DNA from: an uncultured Bacteroides sp.
GTDB lineage: Bacteria; Bacteroidota; Bacteroidia; Bacteroidales; Bacteroidaceae
Assembly (NCBI GenBank): GCA_900544075.1
Contig: UQTJ01000029.1
Coordinates: 1-38,386, forward strand
Length of the DNA: 38,386 nt
Reading direction: 5' to 3'
Part shown: positions 1 through 8,700 of the stretch, piece by piece
Numbering within the stretch: the stretch's first letter is position 1
How the letters are laid out: each line of letters opens with the position of its first letter
The notes under the pieces: model-generated
The model's database searches: none
Seen by the model: the letters and a program-made list of their open reading frames with translations, nothing else
What the model was told of the DNA's origin: nothing
Made by a program: the position numbers and the translations under genes

Positions 1-84
1 TCACTGACGCACTGCATGCTTACATACCACATCTCTCGCTGTCAAAACCAAACAACCCCAAGTTGTGATAATCGTTTAACACCG

Positions 85-115
85 CAAAAATAGATAAAAA
101 TAATATTATCTGCAA
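85..115 (-). promoter_or_regulatory. Leftward promoter for a gene outside the window
   Basis: Read on the minus strand, a TTG (113-115) is followed by a 20-nt spacer and TATTTTTG (85-92). This matches the Bacteroides primary sigma consensus TTTG-N19/20-TAnnTTTG. The first gene it could drive begins left of, or at, the window edge. Confidence 0.6.
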
Positions 116-180
116 AAAACATGTAATAAATCTTTCGTTTGGCAATGTATATTGTTCTTATTTTTATACGCTAATGAAAG

Positions 181-300
181 ATTCAGTTAACGGTAAATGA
201 ACAAGAAATAAACGGCTAATGAACATAAAATGAAATTCTAATGTCATTCGAATATCGTTCATTTACTGTTCAGTAGCCGTTCACTGAGTGTTTGTTGCTG
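181..300. repeat. 11-bp-phased inverted repeat element (copy A)
   Basis: AAC recurs exactly every 11 bp at 189, 200, 211 and 222, and its complement GTT recurs every 11 bp at 257, 268, 279 and 290. The best-conserved units are the 14-mers AACGGTAAATGAAC (189) and AACGGCTAATGAAC (211), plus the inverted copies GTTCATTTACTGTT (257) and GTTCAGTAGCCGTT (268). The two halves can pair into a long imperfect hairpin. The geometry recurs with different sequence at 23661-23748 and 38104-38179. Function is unknown; it could be a transcription end signal or a protein-binding array. Confidence 0.7.
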
Positions 301-308
301 TCTTTAAA

Positions 309-1280
309 TTATACATAAGTTTCCAGGAACTTCACCTCGCCTGAAGGTATGACTTCGAGGTGCTGTGTAGCGGCCGGGAAAAGTATTGACTCGCCTGCCT
401 GCATTTCTATCGTGTTGCCCTCGTTGTCGGTTATGGTGCATGAGCCTTCCATGCATATGTATATCACGAAAGAATCGAGCGCGGAATAGTCCATGGTCAT
501 CGGCCCGGACAGATGATAGACGGAAGTAGTGAAATACGGGCATGAAACCAGCTCCACCGGACGGTCCTTGCAGGGAGTGTACGGCGTGCGGTAGTCCTGC
601 TCTACGCTGTAGTCGATGGCCTCTTTTGAGAGTTCTGTGTGAAGTTCGCGAGTGCGGCCGTCTTTGTCTTTGCGGCAGAAGTCGTAGATGCGGTATGTGA
701 TGTTCGAGGTCTGCTGAATCTCGGCGATAAAGCATCCTGCACCTATGCTGTGGATTCGTCCTGCCGGAAGGAAGAATACGTCGCCCGGCTGTACGGCATA
801 GTCTGAGAGGGCGTCGCAGATGGTATTGTCGGCAATCATCTGTTCATACTGTTCCGGTGTGATGTTTCGGCTGAGTCCTGAACGGAGGTGGGCTTTTCCG
901 CCGTCATTGTCTATCACGTACCACATTTCGGTCTTGCCCATTGAGTTGTGGCGGCGCATTGCCAGTTCGTCATCAGGATGAACCTGGATGGAGAGGTCGT
1001 CGCGCGCATCGATGAACTTTATCAGGAGTGGGAACTTGCCGCCGAAGCGTGTGTAGTTTTCTTCGCCTGTCAGGGCTCCTTTATACTCGCGGACCATCTG
1101 AGTGAGGTTCTTTCCTGCGTCTGCCCCGTTGGCTACTACAGATTCGTCGCCCGGAACGTCTGATATTTCCCAGCTCTCGCCTACATTCTGCTGTGTGCAG
1201 TCAAGGTGTTTGAACGGAATGATTTTGTCGCCACCCCATATCGTGGATTTCAGGATGGGACGGAATTTCAGTGGATACAT
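309..1280 (-). CDS. manA: Mannose-6-phosphate isomerase, class I
   Basis: A cytoplasmic zinc enzyme that interconverts mannose 6-phosphate and fructose 6-phosphate, linking mannose use and GDP-mannose synthesis to glycolysis. The 323-residue protein is the short class I type. The N-terminal part has the metal-site motif QVHPDD (residues 99-104, zinc ligand His101) followed by KTEMWYVI (about 116-123), which supplies the conserved Glu. A cupin-type second half contains PAGRIHSIGAG and ends in a conserved-looking jelly-roll strand. The start at 1280 fits the MYPLKFRPIL opening typical of the family, and the gene has its own promoter about 40 bp upstream. It appears monocistronic, separated from the gene to its right by a strong terminator. 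Identification is firm; whether mannose or another sugar phosphate is preferred in vivo cannot be read from the sequence. Confidence 0.93.
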   Translation of the reverse strand: MYPLKFRPILKSTIWGGDKIIPFKHLDCTQQNVGESWEISDVPGDESVVANGADAGKNLTQMVREYKGALTGEENYTRFGGKFPLLIKFIDARDDLSIQVHPDDELAMRRHNSMGKTEMWYVIDNDGGKAHLRSGLSRNITPEQYEQMIADNTICDALSDYAVQPGDVFFLPAGRIHSIGAGCFIAEIQQTSNITYRIYDFCRKDKDGRTRELHTELSKEAIDYSVEQDYRTPYTPCKDRPVELVSCPYFTTSVYHLSGPMTMDYSALDSFVIYICMEGSCTITDNEGNTIEMQAGESILFPAATQHLEVIPSGEVKFLETYV

Positions 1281-1318
1281 AATCGGTAAATGTTTTTAGG
1301 GGTTATTATAAATCAGTG

Positions 1319-1348
1319 CAAATGTATCATTTTTATGATATATATCAA
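1319..1348 (-). promoter_or_regulatory. manA promoter
   Basis: On the minus strand a TTG (1346-1348), a 19-nt spacer and TACATTTG (1319-1326) match the Bacteroides promoter consensus exactly. The TTG is cut out of the end of the T-run of the preceding terminator, so the two signals overlap. The leader to the manA ATG is only about 30 nt. Confidence 0.7.
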
Positions 1349-1390
1349 AAAAAAACAGGGGGACATATCGTTTTCTTGATATGTCCCCCT
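1347..1390 (-). terminator. Intrinsic terminator of the TonB receptor/lipoprotein operon
   Basis: A perfect 13-bp stem, AGGGGGACATATC (1357-1369) against GATATGTCCCCCT (1378-1390), has an 8-nt loop. On the minus strand it is followed by a run of nine T residues (1347-1355). It lies about 50 bp past the stop of the lipoprotein gene. Confidence 0.9.
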
Positions 1391-1438
1391 TGGGGGGTAG
1401 ATGATGTATTCGTGTGTTTTCAGGAAATCAATGTCTGA

Positions 1439-2605
1439 TTAGATTTCGTATCCTGTCCATCCGAAGACGGATGAAGAGCATCCGGTGTTGCCGTCTTCGA
1501 TTCTGACTGATGCATATCCTTCGCCGTTGATGTCTTCTCCACCATTAATTCTTGCTCCTGTATTGCTGTTTGTAATGCTGACGGAAGTTGCTGTATCGGC
1601 ATTTCCCTTATCGTCTTTCAGGTCGATGATGTCCTTGCATGCTCCCCGGCCTTTTACCAATGCGTTAGTGACGGTAGCTTTTGCACCGCGGCGTACTTTT
1701 ACGACATCGTGCATGTAGTATCCATCGTTTGAGTTGTTGGCAAGGCGGAGGTCGATAGTCATGTTTGTCACCTTGAAGTCAGACTGTGGAGTGTGTTCCG
1801 GATTCTTGCCGTCCAGGTTACCGTCGGCTTCGATACCGCGAGGGTCTGATTCTGTGCTTGTGTATCCGTCTTCCCATATTCCGTAGCAGTCTTTCAGTTC
1901 ACCGTTGTAACCCTGGGTGAAGTCGAACATATCGTCGTCAGGATTTACTGCAAGGAGGTTGGTTACGTTTACCGTGCCGCCGAAGAATTCAATGGCGTCG
2001 TCCGCACTTTCGAGTACATAGATGTGGTCTATCTGTGTGCCGCTGCCCACGCCGTTGAGTGTCAGTCCGTTGTGCTCGATGTCATCACTTCCTGAGCTTG
2101 CACCTGCATATTCTATCTTGACGTATGTCAGGCGGCCGGAATTGTCGGCAGCGTCAGTACCTCCATACAGATAGTCATTGTTGATTTCTGTGGCATATGT
2201 ACCGCCGCCTGAAAGAGGAGCGCGGCCGTTGATGATGATACCACCCCAGTCGCCTGCTGCGGGCGAGCTTTCTGCTGATGTGAATACTACCGGTTTTGAT
2301 TCTGTTCCTGCTGCTTCGATTTTACCGCCTTGAAGAATCAGGATATATTTATCGAAACCTTTTCCGCATTTTACTGTAGTTCCTGCGTTGAATTTGAGTA
2401 CGCCTCCGTTTTCTACAAGTACTGTCTGTTCAAGGGGCTTTCCGTCTTCCCATGTGTATTCTCCTTTGATGCAAAGCTGATTGTCTTCGTTTACATAGTA
2501 TGCTTCGTCCGGATTTTGGGTTTCATTTTCTTCGCTGCATGATGTAAGTACAACCGGTGCACAGACGGCACAGAATGCCAAAGCATTGATAAATAACTTT
2601 TTCAT
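1439..2605 (-). CDS. Surface lipoprotein, predicted beta-helix fold, partner of the TonB receptor
   Basis: A 388-residue exported protein of unknown function. Residues 1-23 form a lipoprotein signal ending in the lipobox LTSC (Cys23); the residues after it are acidic (SEENE), as in Bacteroidetes lipoproteins sent to the cell surface. The body is rich in short G/N/D-containing strand repeats (GDWGGIIINGRAPL, LTYVKIEYAGASSGSDDIEHNGLTLNGVGSG, IDHIYVLESADDAIEFFGG, VTNLLAVNPDDDMFDFTQGYNG), the look of a right-handed parallel beta-helix with calcium-like Asp clusters. It starts 54 bp after the TonB receptor gene with no terminator between them, so the two are co-transcribed. The likely role is to bind the ligand handed to the receptor. 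It is not a SusD homologue by eye. The ligand is unknown. Confidence 0.75.
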   Translation of the reverse strand: MKKLFINALAFCAVCAPVVLTSCSEENETQNPDEAYYVNEDNQLCIKGEYTWEDGKPLEQTVLVENGGVLKFNAGTTVKCGKGFDKYILILQGGKIEAAGTESKPVVFTSAESSPAAGDWGGIIINGRAPLSGGGTYATEINNDYLYGGTDAADNSGRLTYVKIEYAGASSGSDDIEHNGLTLNGVGSGTQIDHIYVLESADDAIEFFGGTVNVTNLLAVNPDDDMFDFTQGYNGELKDCYGIWEDGYTSTESDPRGIEADGNLDGKNPEHTPQSDFKVTNMTIDLRLANNSNDGYYMHDVVKVRRGAKATVTNALVKGRGACKDIIDLKDDKGNADTATSVSITNSNTGARINGGEDINGEGYASVRIEDGNTGCSSSVFGWTGYEI

Positions 2606-2659
2606 AATTGATGGTTTTTAGTTGTTGGTTTTTAGTTCTTAATTATTAATTATTAATTC

Positions 2660-5350
2660 TCAAAATTTGTATGTTAAACCTATTGAGAAGTTTCTTCCTT
2701 TTGTATAGTCGTTCAGAATAGTTCTGTCGTTATTGCCTGCCGAAGCTTCACGTATCAGCTGATATGAAGGATTTATCAGATTTTTCATCTTCAGGTCTAT
2801 GCTGAGATGTTTGTTTATCTGTCCTCCAAGGACGATGTCGAGAGTCGGTATGCCTTTCTCTATGATGTCATTATATCCGTTTGTACCTATTGTGTAGACA
2901 CGGTCGGAGAAATAGCTGCATACTATGGTGCCGGTCAATCCGAAATCGTTACGTTTATATTGGTATGACAAATCTGCATTACCGATGAATGGGGCCGCGC
3001 CTTCCAGCTGTGAACCGGACTTGTCTGTGGCTATATCTACCTTTGCCATGGTGTATGTATATGCTCCGTTCAGTCCGAAGTTCAATTTGTGGCTTGCATC
3101 AGCCGCGGTGTGTCTGAAAATGTCTTTTCTTAATTCAAATTCTACTCCGGCTGCTGTAGCATGGTCGGAAATGTTTTCGTATGAAAGATAACCTCCGGCA
3201 CTTGCAATCTCTATTCTTGATATTGGGTTCTTAATCAGCTTATAGAATGCTCCTATTGATATGACTTCGCCGGCAGAAGGGTAGAAGTCCCATTTCAGGT
3301 CTGCGTTATAATTGTCGCTTGGTTTCAGGTTCTTGTTACCCTGGCTTCTGAAGTTTACGCTGACATAGCGGAATGGTGATATTTCCTTGCTCTGCGGCAG
3401 TGTATATGTCCGGCTCAGTCCTAATCTTACGGTGTGTTTTTCTGCCACGTCGTACTTCAGGTTCAGACTTGGAAGGATGAATGGTTTGTCTATGCCTCTT
3501 TTACCATTGGTTCCACCGTATATGTTATAGTTTATATCCATGTCTACATAGTCCATGCGTACACCGATGTTTCCTGTAAGTGACTGGGTCAGGCGGTATG
3601 TCGCTTCGGCATATACTGTGTTTATGAGTTTGTTTACTTCGTACTTGCTCTCACCAAGACTCGGGGCAAAATCTCCGTTGTCAAGGCTTGTCTGATTGAA
3701 GTAGCTGTCGAGTTTTAAACCATCGAGGCTTATGTTTGGCAGGCTCATTGGTAACAAGTCATATTGATTTGCTTCAAAATTGTCATTAACCATGCGTCCT
3801 GTGTATCCGAATACAAGGTTTGAGGTGTTTTCGAATTTGTCAGGCAGTGAGAATACGGCTTCTGCTTTAAAATTTATATCGTGTTCTTTAAGTTCTGAGA
3901 AGTATCTCTGCTGTGAGCCTGTACCGCGTGTAGGGTTATATATATCTTCTGTTGATGTTTCAGACAGATAGTTTATTCTTCTGTCCGGTTCATTGCCTGA
4001 TATGTAGTTGTATGATACACCTGCATTGAGCTTCCATTTCTCTGATAGAGTCCATTTTGAAAGCAACTGGTTCACTAATAGCATGTTGTCGTTGGCCTGT
4101 TGGCGGCGCATGAAGCCATAATTCCTGTCTGAACTTTCGAATATACTGTTCTGACCCAGGTAGTCGGCTACATACTGGCTGTTGGAATGTATCATCATAA
4201 GGTTGTAGGCTATCTCGCTGTTGTCCTTCATCATATAGCTTACATTACCCATTATCATCTGCGAAATGTTACGTTCGTATTTCTTTCCTTCCTGATCCTG
4301 ATAGATAGTACCGTCGGTGGTAGTATTTCTCACAATCTCGTCAGTGAATGAATTGCTCTGTGAATAGTTGGCGAGCAGAAGTACATTCAGCGGATTGAGG
4401 TCTTCGCCCACATAAAACTTGTTTCCGGCCGCTACTGAGTAGCTGTGGTCAGGATTGAAACTTATCTGCGACGGGTCAAGACTGTTCTTGAATCCATAGA
4501 CGGTTTCATAATTATTACCCGGACGGGTTTTGCCTGATATACCTAAATAGTTTGTTCCGTCCTGTATCAGGAAAGGCTTGTTTACAGTCTGTGTGTTTAC
4601 TCCGAATGAACCTCCTACTTCAAGAAGCTCCTGTCCGATAAGTTCTTTCGACTGGATGTCTATAACGGCTCCGGCCGCATCGCCTGCTCCGGAAGCAGAG
4701 AAGACTTTGTTTACTCCTACGGACTGTATCACGTCTGTGTCGAAGAATGAAAGGGATATGTTTTTGTATTCAGGGTCTTCGGAAGGAATAGGGAATCCGT
4801 TAAGCATTGTAGTGTTGTATCTGTCGCCCAATCCGCGTACGAATACGTTCTTTACACCTTCCTGCTTGCTGATACCTGAGATTTTCTGTACTGCTCCTTC
4901 GGCATCGCTGACTCCTTTTCTGGAAAGTTCCTTGGCTCCCACAGCCTGACGAGAGAGGACGGATTTCTTTTGCTCTAAAAGAAGGAAGTTTTCGCTCTCG
5001 CGGTTAAGGCTGGCAACTACTTCTATACCGCCTAACACCACAGATTCTTCCTCAAGCTCTATATTGTTGATTGTTTCTCCTTTTACTTTTATGTTTTCAA
5101 GAACTAAGTTCTTATAGCTCACGTATCTGACTTCGATTTCATATTCTTCGCCGTCAGGTACATTGATTTCATAGTTTCCATCGTAGTCTGTGATTGCACC
5201 GATGTTGGTACCTGCCACAGTAATAGTAGCCCCTATAATAGGTTCACCTGTTTTTTTGTCTATAACACTTCCTCTTAATATTCCGGCGTTGGCTTCCATC
5301 GCAGATGCCATTGCAGTTACTCCTAAAAATAGTTTGATAAGATTGTTCAT
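2660..5350 (-). CDS. TonB-dependent outer-membrane receptor with N-terminal carboxypeptidase-regulatory-like domain
   Basis: A ligand-gated outer-membrane transporter of 896 residues, energised by TonB-ExbBD. Visible parts in order: a signal peptide (about 1-22); a CarboxypepD_reg-like beta-sandwich (about 24-100, GSVIDKKTGEPIIGATITVAGTNIGAITDYDGNY); a plug domain (about 107-240) with FVRGLGDRYNTTMLNGFPIPS and the strand GAGDAAGAVIDIQSKEL; then a 22-strand-type barrel ending in the terminal Phe expected for BAM recognition (GLTYKF). The protein is shorter than typical SusC proteins and is paired with a beta-helix-like lipoprotein rather than SusD. Upstream lie a TAATTTTG -7 box and direct repeats spaced 11 bp, suggesting control by an OmpR/PhoB-type activator. 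The substrate cannot be read from the sequence. Confidence 0.92.
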   Translation of the reverse strand: MNNLIKLFLGVTAMASAMEANAGILRGSVIDKKTGEPIIGATITVAGTNIGAITDYDGNYEINVPDGEEYEIEVRYVSYKNLVLENIKVKGETINNIELEEESVVLGGIEVVASLNRESENFLLLEQKKSVLSRQAVGAKELSRKGVSDAEGAVQKISGISKQEGVKNVFVRGLGDRYNTTMLNGFPIPSEDPEYKNISLSFFDTDVIQSVGVNKVFSASGAGDAAGAVIDIQSKELIGQELLEVGGSFGVNTQTVNKPFLIQDGTNYLGISGKTRPGNNYETVYGFKNSLDPSQISFNPDHSYSVAAGNKFYVGEDLNPLNVLLLANYSQSNSFTDEIVRNTTTDGTIYQDQEGKKYERNISQMIMGNVSYMMKDNSEIAYNLMMIHSNSQYVADYLGQNSIFESSDRNYGFMRRQQANDNMLLVNQLLSKWTLSEKWKLNAGVSYNYISGNEPDRRINYLSETSTEDIYNPTRGTGSQQRYFSELKEHDINFKAEAVFSLPDKFENTSNLVFGYTGRMVNDNFEANQYDLLPMSLPNISLDGLKLDSYFNQTSLDNGDFAPSLGESKYEVNKLINTVYAEATYRLTQSLTGNIGVRMDYVDMDINYNIYGGTNGKRGIDKPFILPSLNLKYDVAEKHTVRLGLSRTYTLPQSKEISPFRYVSVNFRSQGNKNLKPSDNYNADLKWDFYPSAGEVISIGAFYKLIKNPISRIEIASAGGYLSYENISDHATAAGVEFELRKDIFRHTAADASHKLNFGLNGAYTYTMAKVDIATDKSGSQLEGAAPFIGNADLSYQYKRNDFGLTGTIVCSYFSDRVYTIGTNGYNDIIEKGIPTLDIVLGGQINKHLSIDLKMKNLINPSYQLIREASAGNNDRTILNDYTKGRNFSIGLTYKF

Positions 5351-5376
5351 TCTTTCTACCCTTTTGTTTTCGAGGG

Positions 5377-5384
5377 CAAAATTA
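5377..5384 (-). promoter_or_regulatory. -7 box of the TonB receptor operon
   Basis: TAATTTTG on the minus strand matches TAnnTTTG. No TTG is found 19-21 nt upstream, which would fit a promoter that needs an activator. It lies about 30 bp before the receptor start codon. Confidence 0.45.
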
Positions 5385-5427
5385 CGTTGGGCGTGTTACT
5401 TGGATGTTTCCTTTCTTTTATAATACA

Positions 5428-5456
5428 TTTACAAGATGGTTACATATAGGTTACAT
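5428..5456. promoter_or_regulatory. Direct repeats upstream of the TonB receptor operon, PHO-box-like
   Basis: GTTACAT occurs at 5439 and 5450, separated by a 4-bp AT-rich spacer, with a weaker copy TTTACAA at 5428. All three are 11 bp apart. Seven-base direct repeats with a 4-bp spacer are the layout used by PhoB/OmpR-family response regulators. The repeats sit roughly 50-80 bp upstream of the -7 box. Confidence 0.4.
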
Positions 5457-5474
5457 CGTCTTGGCAGGAGATAT

Positions 5475-5511
5475 AAAAAAAGACACCCACAGATGTTTCT
5501 ACAGGTGTCTT
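5475..5511 (-). terminator. Intrinsic terminator of the nuo operon
   Basis: The stem is AAGACACC (5480-5487) against GGTGTCTT (5504-5511) with a 16-nt loop. On the minus strand it is followed by seven T residues. It lies about 28 bp after the nuoN stop codon. Confidence 0.8.
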
Positions 5512-5538
5512 GAAGTAATATTTATGTGTGTTTGCAGA

Positions 5539-7038
5539 TTATAACCCTGCTACAGCCTCTATTCCTCCATATACGCTGCTCAGCAGTCCGAGGAGGATTA
5601 TTCCGGCAAGACAAACGGCCAACGATGCGCGTGTGAGCCATGGGCTGCGGAATGTAGGCAGAGGATTGTCATTTGGAGTGATGTACATAGCTTTTACAAC
5701 AAGCAGATAGTAGTAGAGCGAGATTACCGTATTGACAAGGGCAAGGAATACTACCAGCCAGTGACCAGCGTTGAATGCAGAGGCGAACACGAAGAATTTG
5801 CTGAAGAATCCTGCAAACGGAGGGATACCGGCCAATGAGAACATAGCCAGTGTCATGACGAATGTCAGACGCGGATTAGTGCGGTAAAGTCCGGCATATG
5901 CACTGCGGCTGACTGCGTATTCCGATTTCACGGTTTCTTCAGAACGTGACAATGCGTTTTCCGGCAGTACACCTTCTACCTTATCGGCGTTGGCATACTT
6001 GTCGCCTAATGTATGTCTTTCTATTGCTCCTATTACACCGAACACAGCAAGGTTGGCTACTATATATACAGTTATATAATAGATGAGTGATGTTGTGCCC
6101 TGAGTGTTGCCTGCCATTACTGCCAACATGATGTAACCTGCCTGTGAGATACTACTGTAGGCCATGAAGCGTTTCATGTTGTCCTGCAGGATGGCAAAGA
6201 TGTTTGCCAATGTGATGGTCAGTACTATTACTATACTGAGCATTAGTTCCCAGCGGTCGGACATCGGAGCGAATACCTTTGTGAGGATGCTCATCAGAGT
6301 GAAGGCAGCCGCACCTTTTGATATTACTGACAGATATCCTGCTACGGCTGTAGGTGCACCCTGATATGTGTCAGGAGTCCACATGTGGAAAGGTACGAGG
6401 CTCAGCTTGAAGCCCAATCCTGCAAAGAAGAATACCATGGCGAGAATCTGCAGCGGAGTACCTGTCAGTGTGTGTGCCATATCGGCAAAGTAAGTAGTGC
6501 CGCATGTACCGTAGACGAGTGACAGTCCGTAAAGCATCAGACCGGAAGAAAACATAGAGTTCAGTATGAACTTTGCTCCGGCTTCCGCACTGTGATGTTT
6601 CCATTTGTCGAAAGCTATCAGACACGCCATAGGAATACTGGCGAGCTCCAGTCCCACATAGAACAGGATGAAGCTTCCGGCACTCACCATAAAGTACATA
6701 CCTAAGAGTGTGCTTATTGTTATTACATAGAATTCGCCTGCCTTGTGGCGTGTGTCAGGCGATGAAATCCATTCTCCTGCCTGCATGAACACGAGGAGAG
6801 TACCTGCTGTAAGTATTGTCTTTACGACAGACGCAACAGGTGTGCAGCTGTACATCCCGCCGAAATATTCACCTGCAGAGGGCTGGATGTTAAGTATTAT
6901 CTGTACCACTAAAAGACCGCAGGCTATGGTCTGCAATGTCTTGTGGTGAGGCTCTTTCATTATCAGGTCTGCCAGAAGAAGTATTACCATTATGGCTGCC
7001 AGACTGATTTCTGCTTGCATTGGTATGAATTGAAACAT
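5539..7038 (-). CDS. nuoN: NADH-quinone oxidoreductase (complex I) subunit N
   Basis: One of three antiporter-like membrane subunits that pump ions in complex I. The 499-residue protein is a multi-pass helical protein. It has the conserved Glu in helix 5 (FYVGLELASIPMACLIAF), the proton-channel helix region ending in PFHMWTPDTYQGAPTAV, and the late motif LAGIPPFAGFFSKFFVF. A hydrophilic loop, ENALSRSEETVKSEYAVSRS (between HTLGDKYANADKVEG and NPRLTFVMTLAMFS), looks like an insertion and has a weak internal repeat (xxALSRS/xxAVSRS). It is the last gene of the operon and is followed by a terminator. The start codon fits the family N-terminus and sits after an AT-rich intergenic repeat. Confidence 0.93.
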   Translation of the reverse strand: MFQFIPMQAEISLAAIMVILLLADLIMKEPHHKTLQTIACGLLVVQIILNIQPSAGEYFGGMYSCTPVASVVKTILTAGTLLVFMQAGEWISSPDTRHKAGEFYVITISTLLGMYFMVSAGSFILFYVGLELASIPMACLIAFDKWKHHSAEAGAKFILNSMFSSGLMLYGLSLVYGTCGTTYFADMAHTLTGTPLQILAMVFFFAGLGFKLSLVPFHMWTPDTYQGAPTAVAGYLSVISKGAAAFTLMSILTKVFAPMSDRWELMLSIVIVLTITLANIFAILQDNMKRFMAYSSISQAGYIMLAVMAGNTQGTTSLIYYITVYIVANLAVFGVIGAIERHTLGDKYANADKVEGVLPENALSRSEETVKSEYAVSRSAYAGLYRTNPRLTFVMTLAMFSLAGIPPFAGFFSKFFVFASAFNAGHWLVVFLALVNTVISLYYYLLVVKAMYITPNDNPLPTFRSPWLTRASLAVCLAGIILLGLLSSVYGGIEAVAGL

Positions 7039-7154
7039 GTCTTTTTAAGTTAAGAATTAAAAATTAATAATTAATAATGCCGTTCAATTAAAAATTAAGA
7101 ATTAAAGTTGATGTAATCGCTCTTCATTTTTAATTATTAATTATTCATTATTAA
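7039..7154. repeat. AT-rich palindromic intergenic element between nuoM and nuoN
   Basis: Arms built of TTAATAATTAA-like words flank a non-AT core, AAGTTGATGTAATCGCTC (7105-7122). The core is a variant of the one found twice at 13408 and 13477 between nuoH and nuoCD. The transcript could fold into a long hairpin in the operon mRNA. Confidence 0.65.
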
Positions 7155-8636
7155 TTATTTAATTATCGCCGAGATAATCGGTTCCACACTGTGACTGATA
7201 ACATCGCTTACCCAGAACGGTGCAAGTCCAAGTCCTGCTACAGCGGCTATCAGACAGATAACGGTGAAACGTTCGTCCCAAGTGGCATCTGTAAGTTTCA
7301 GATGTTCAGGATTCTCGCATGTGCCGTAAAGAATCTTTCCTACCACACGGAGTATATATACAGCTGTTATAACGATACTCATAGTAGCAATCACTGTACA
7401 TATACGGTGGAAATTGTCAGGATTCTGGAATGAGCCTACAAAGACAGTCATTTCAGCAATGAAACCGCTCAGTCCCGGAAGACCGAGGTTGGCAAGACCG
7501 GCAATGACGTAACCTACAGCAAGGAATGGCATAATCTTCATCAGACCTCTCAGCTGGCGGATATCGCGTGTGTGGGTTCTACCGTATATCATACCGATTA
7601 GTGCAAAGAACAGAGCGGTCATAAGTCCGTGGCTCAACATCTGAAGTATAGCTCCTGTGGCGCTGACCTTAGTCATCATCAGAAGTGCGAAAAGTACCAG
7701 ACCGCAGTGACTCACGGATGAGTAAGCGTTTATGTATTTCAAGTCTGTCTGAACTACGGCGCTGAAGGCTCCATATACTACAGAGATAGTAGTCAGTACG
7801 AGGAAGAAATCGCCCCAGATGGCAGCACCGGTAGGCATAAGGTACATGGCGATGCGGAAGCATCCGTAACCTCCTAATTTCATCAATACTCCGGCATGAA
7901 GCATAGATACTGCGGTAGGTGCAGAAGCGTGACCGTCAGGACTCCATGTGTGGAAAGGGAACAACGCGCCTAATACTCCGAAACCGATAAATATCAGTGG
8001 AAAGAACAGACGCTGGAACTCTGTAGGTATCTTGTGGTTCACAATCTCAAGTATGTTCATTGTTTCCGCGCCGGCTCCGTAGTAGATGCCAAGGATACCG
8101 ATAAGCAGGAATGCAGAACCACCCATCAGCATAAGAGTAAGCTTCATGGCAGCATATTCCTTCTTGCCGCTTCCCCATACTCCGATGAGCAGATACATAG
8201 GGATGAGGGCAACCTCGTAGAACATAAACATGGTGAAGAGGTCGGTAGATATAAAGAATCCGAAAACTCCTGTGCTGAGCAGGGTAAACCATAGGAAGTA
8301 TTCCTTTGTCATCGGTTGCAGACGCCATGAAGCGAATGTTCCGGTAAATACTATGATTGAACTAAGCAGAAGCATGACAACTGATATTCCGTCCACTCCC
8401 ACTGAGTAGCAGATGTTCAGCGGTTCGTACCATGGAGTACTTGCGGTGAAGAGCATCTCTTCTGTAGCTCCCCCGTTTCTTAGTCCTATGTAGGCCACGG
8501 TGAGCCATACGGACAGTCCTAACAATACAGTTGAGCCTGCCACCATTACCGCTCTTACCTGATTGATGCCTTTTGCCAGCCAAAGGCCCAAAAGCATTAT
8601 CAGAGGGACTATTACAAATAAACTTAGTATATTCAT
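7155..8636 (-). CDS. nuoM: NADH-quinone oxidoreductase (complex I) subunit M
   Basis: The second antiporter-like proton-pumping subunit, 493 residues and about 14 membrane helices. Visible landmarks are the conserved helix-5 Glu (MFYEVALIPMYLLIGVWG), the motif PFHTWSPDGHASAPTAVSMLHAGVLMKLGGYG with its channel Lys, and the late GLPGLSGFIAEMTVFVGSF. Length and motifs are ordinary for the family. It lies between nuoL and nuoN on the same strand; the gaps on both sides carry AT-rich repeats but no T-run terminator, so it should be on the same transcript. Confidence 0.95.
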   Translation of the reverse strand: MNILSLFVIVPLIMLLGLWLAKGINQVRAVMVAGSTVLLGLSVWLTVAYIGLRNGGATEEMLFTASTPWYEPLNICYSVGVDGISVVMLLLSSIIVFTGTFASWRLQPMTKEYFLWFTLLSTGVFGFFISTDLFTMFMFYEVALIPMYLLIGVWGSGKKEYAAMKLTLMLMGGSAFLLIGILGIYYGAGAETMNILEIVNHKIPTEFQRLFFPLIFIGFGVLGALFPFHTWSPDGHASAPTAVSMLHAGVLMKLGGYGCFRIAMYLMPTGAAIWGDFFLVLTTISVVYGAFSAVVQTDLKYINAYSSVSHCGLVLFALLMMTKVSATGAILQMLSHGLMTALFFALIGMIYGRTHTRDIRQLRGLMKIMPFLAVGYVIAGLANLGLPGLSGFIAEMTVFVGSFQNPDNFHRICTVIATMSIVITAVYILRVVGKILYGTCENPEHLKLTDATWDERFTVICLIAAVAGLGLAPFWVSDVISHSVEPIISAIIK

Positions 8637-8700
8637 TGTTTCAATTAATAATTAAGAATTAATAATTAAGAGCTGAAAGCTTGTCAGACGAATGTGCTTA
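8637..8700. repeat. Short AT-rich repeat between nuoL and nuoM
   Basis: Two tandem copies of an AATTAATAATTAAG-like word (about 8643-8670) precede a short GC-richer tail with a small palindrome, AGCTGAAAGCTT. It belongs to the same class of intergenic AT-rich element seen in the other nuo gaps but lacks the second arm. Confidence 0.5.

Larger units (their letters stand above)
1..308. other. Non-coding stretch left of manA
   Basis: No convincing gene is visible here. The stretch holds a leftward promoter (85-115) that must serve a gene outside the window, and a phased inverted repeat (181-300) just past the manA stop. Bases 1-80 would be the 5' leader, or the leader plus the first codons, of that outside gene. 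There is no classical terminator with a T-run for manA; the phased repeat is the only structure in the position where one would be expected. Confidence 0.6.
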
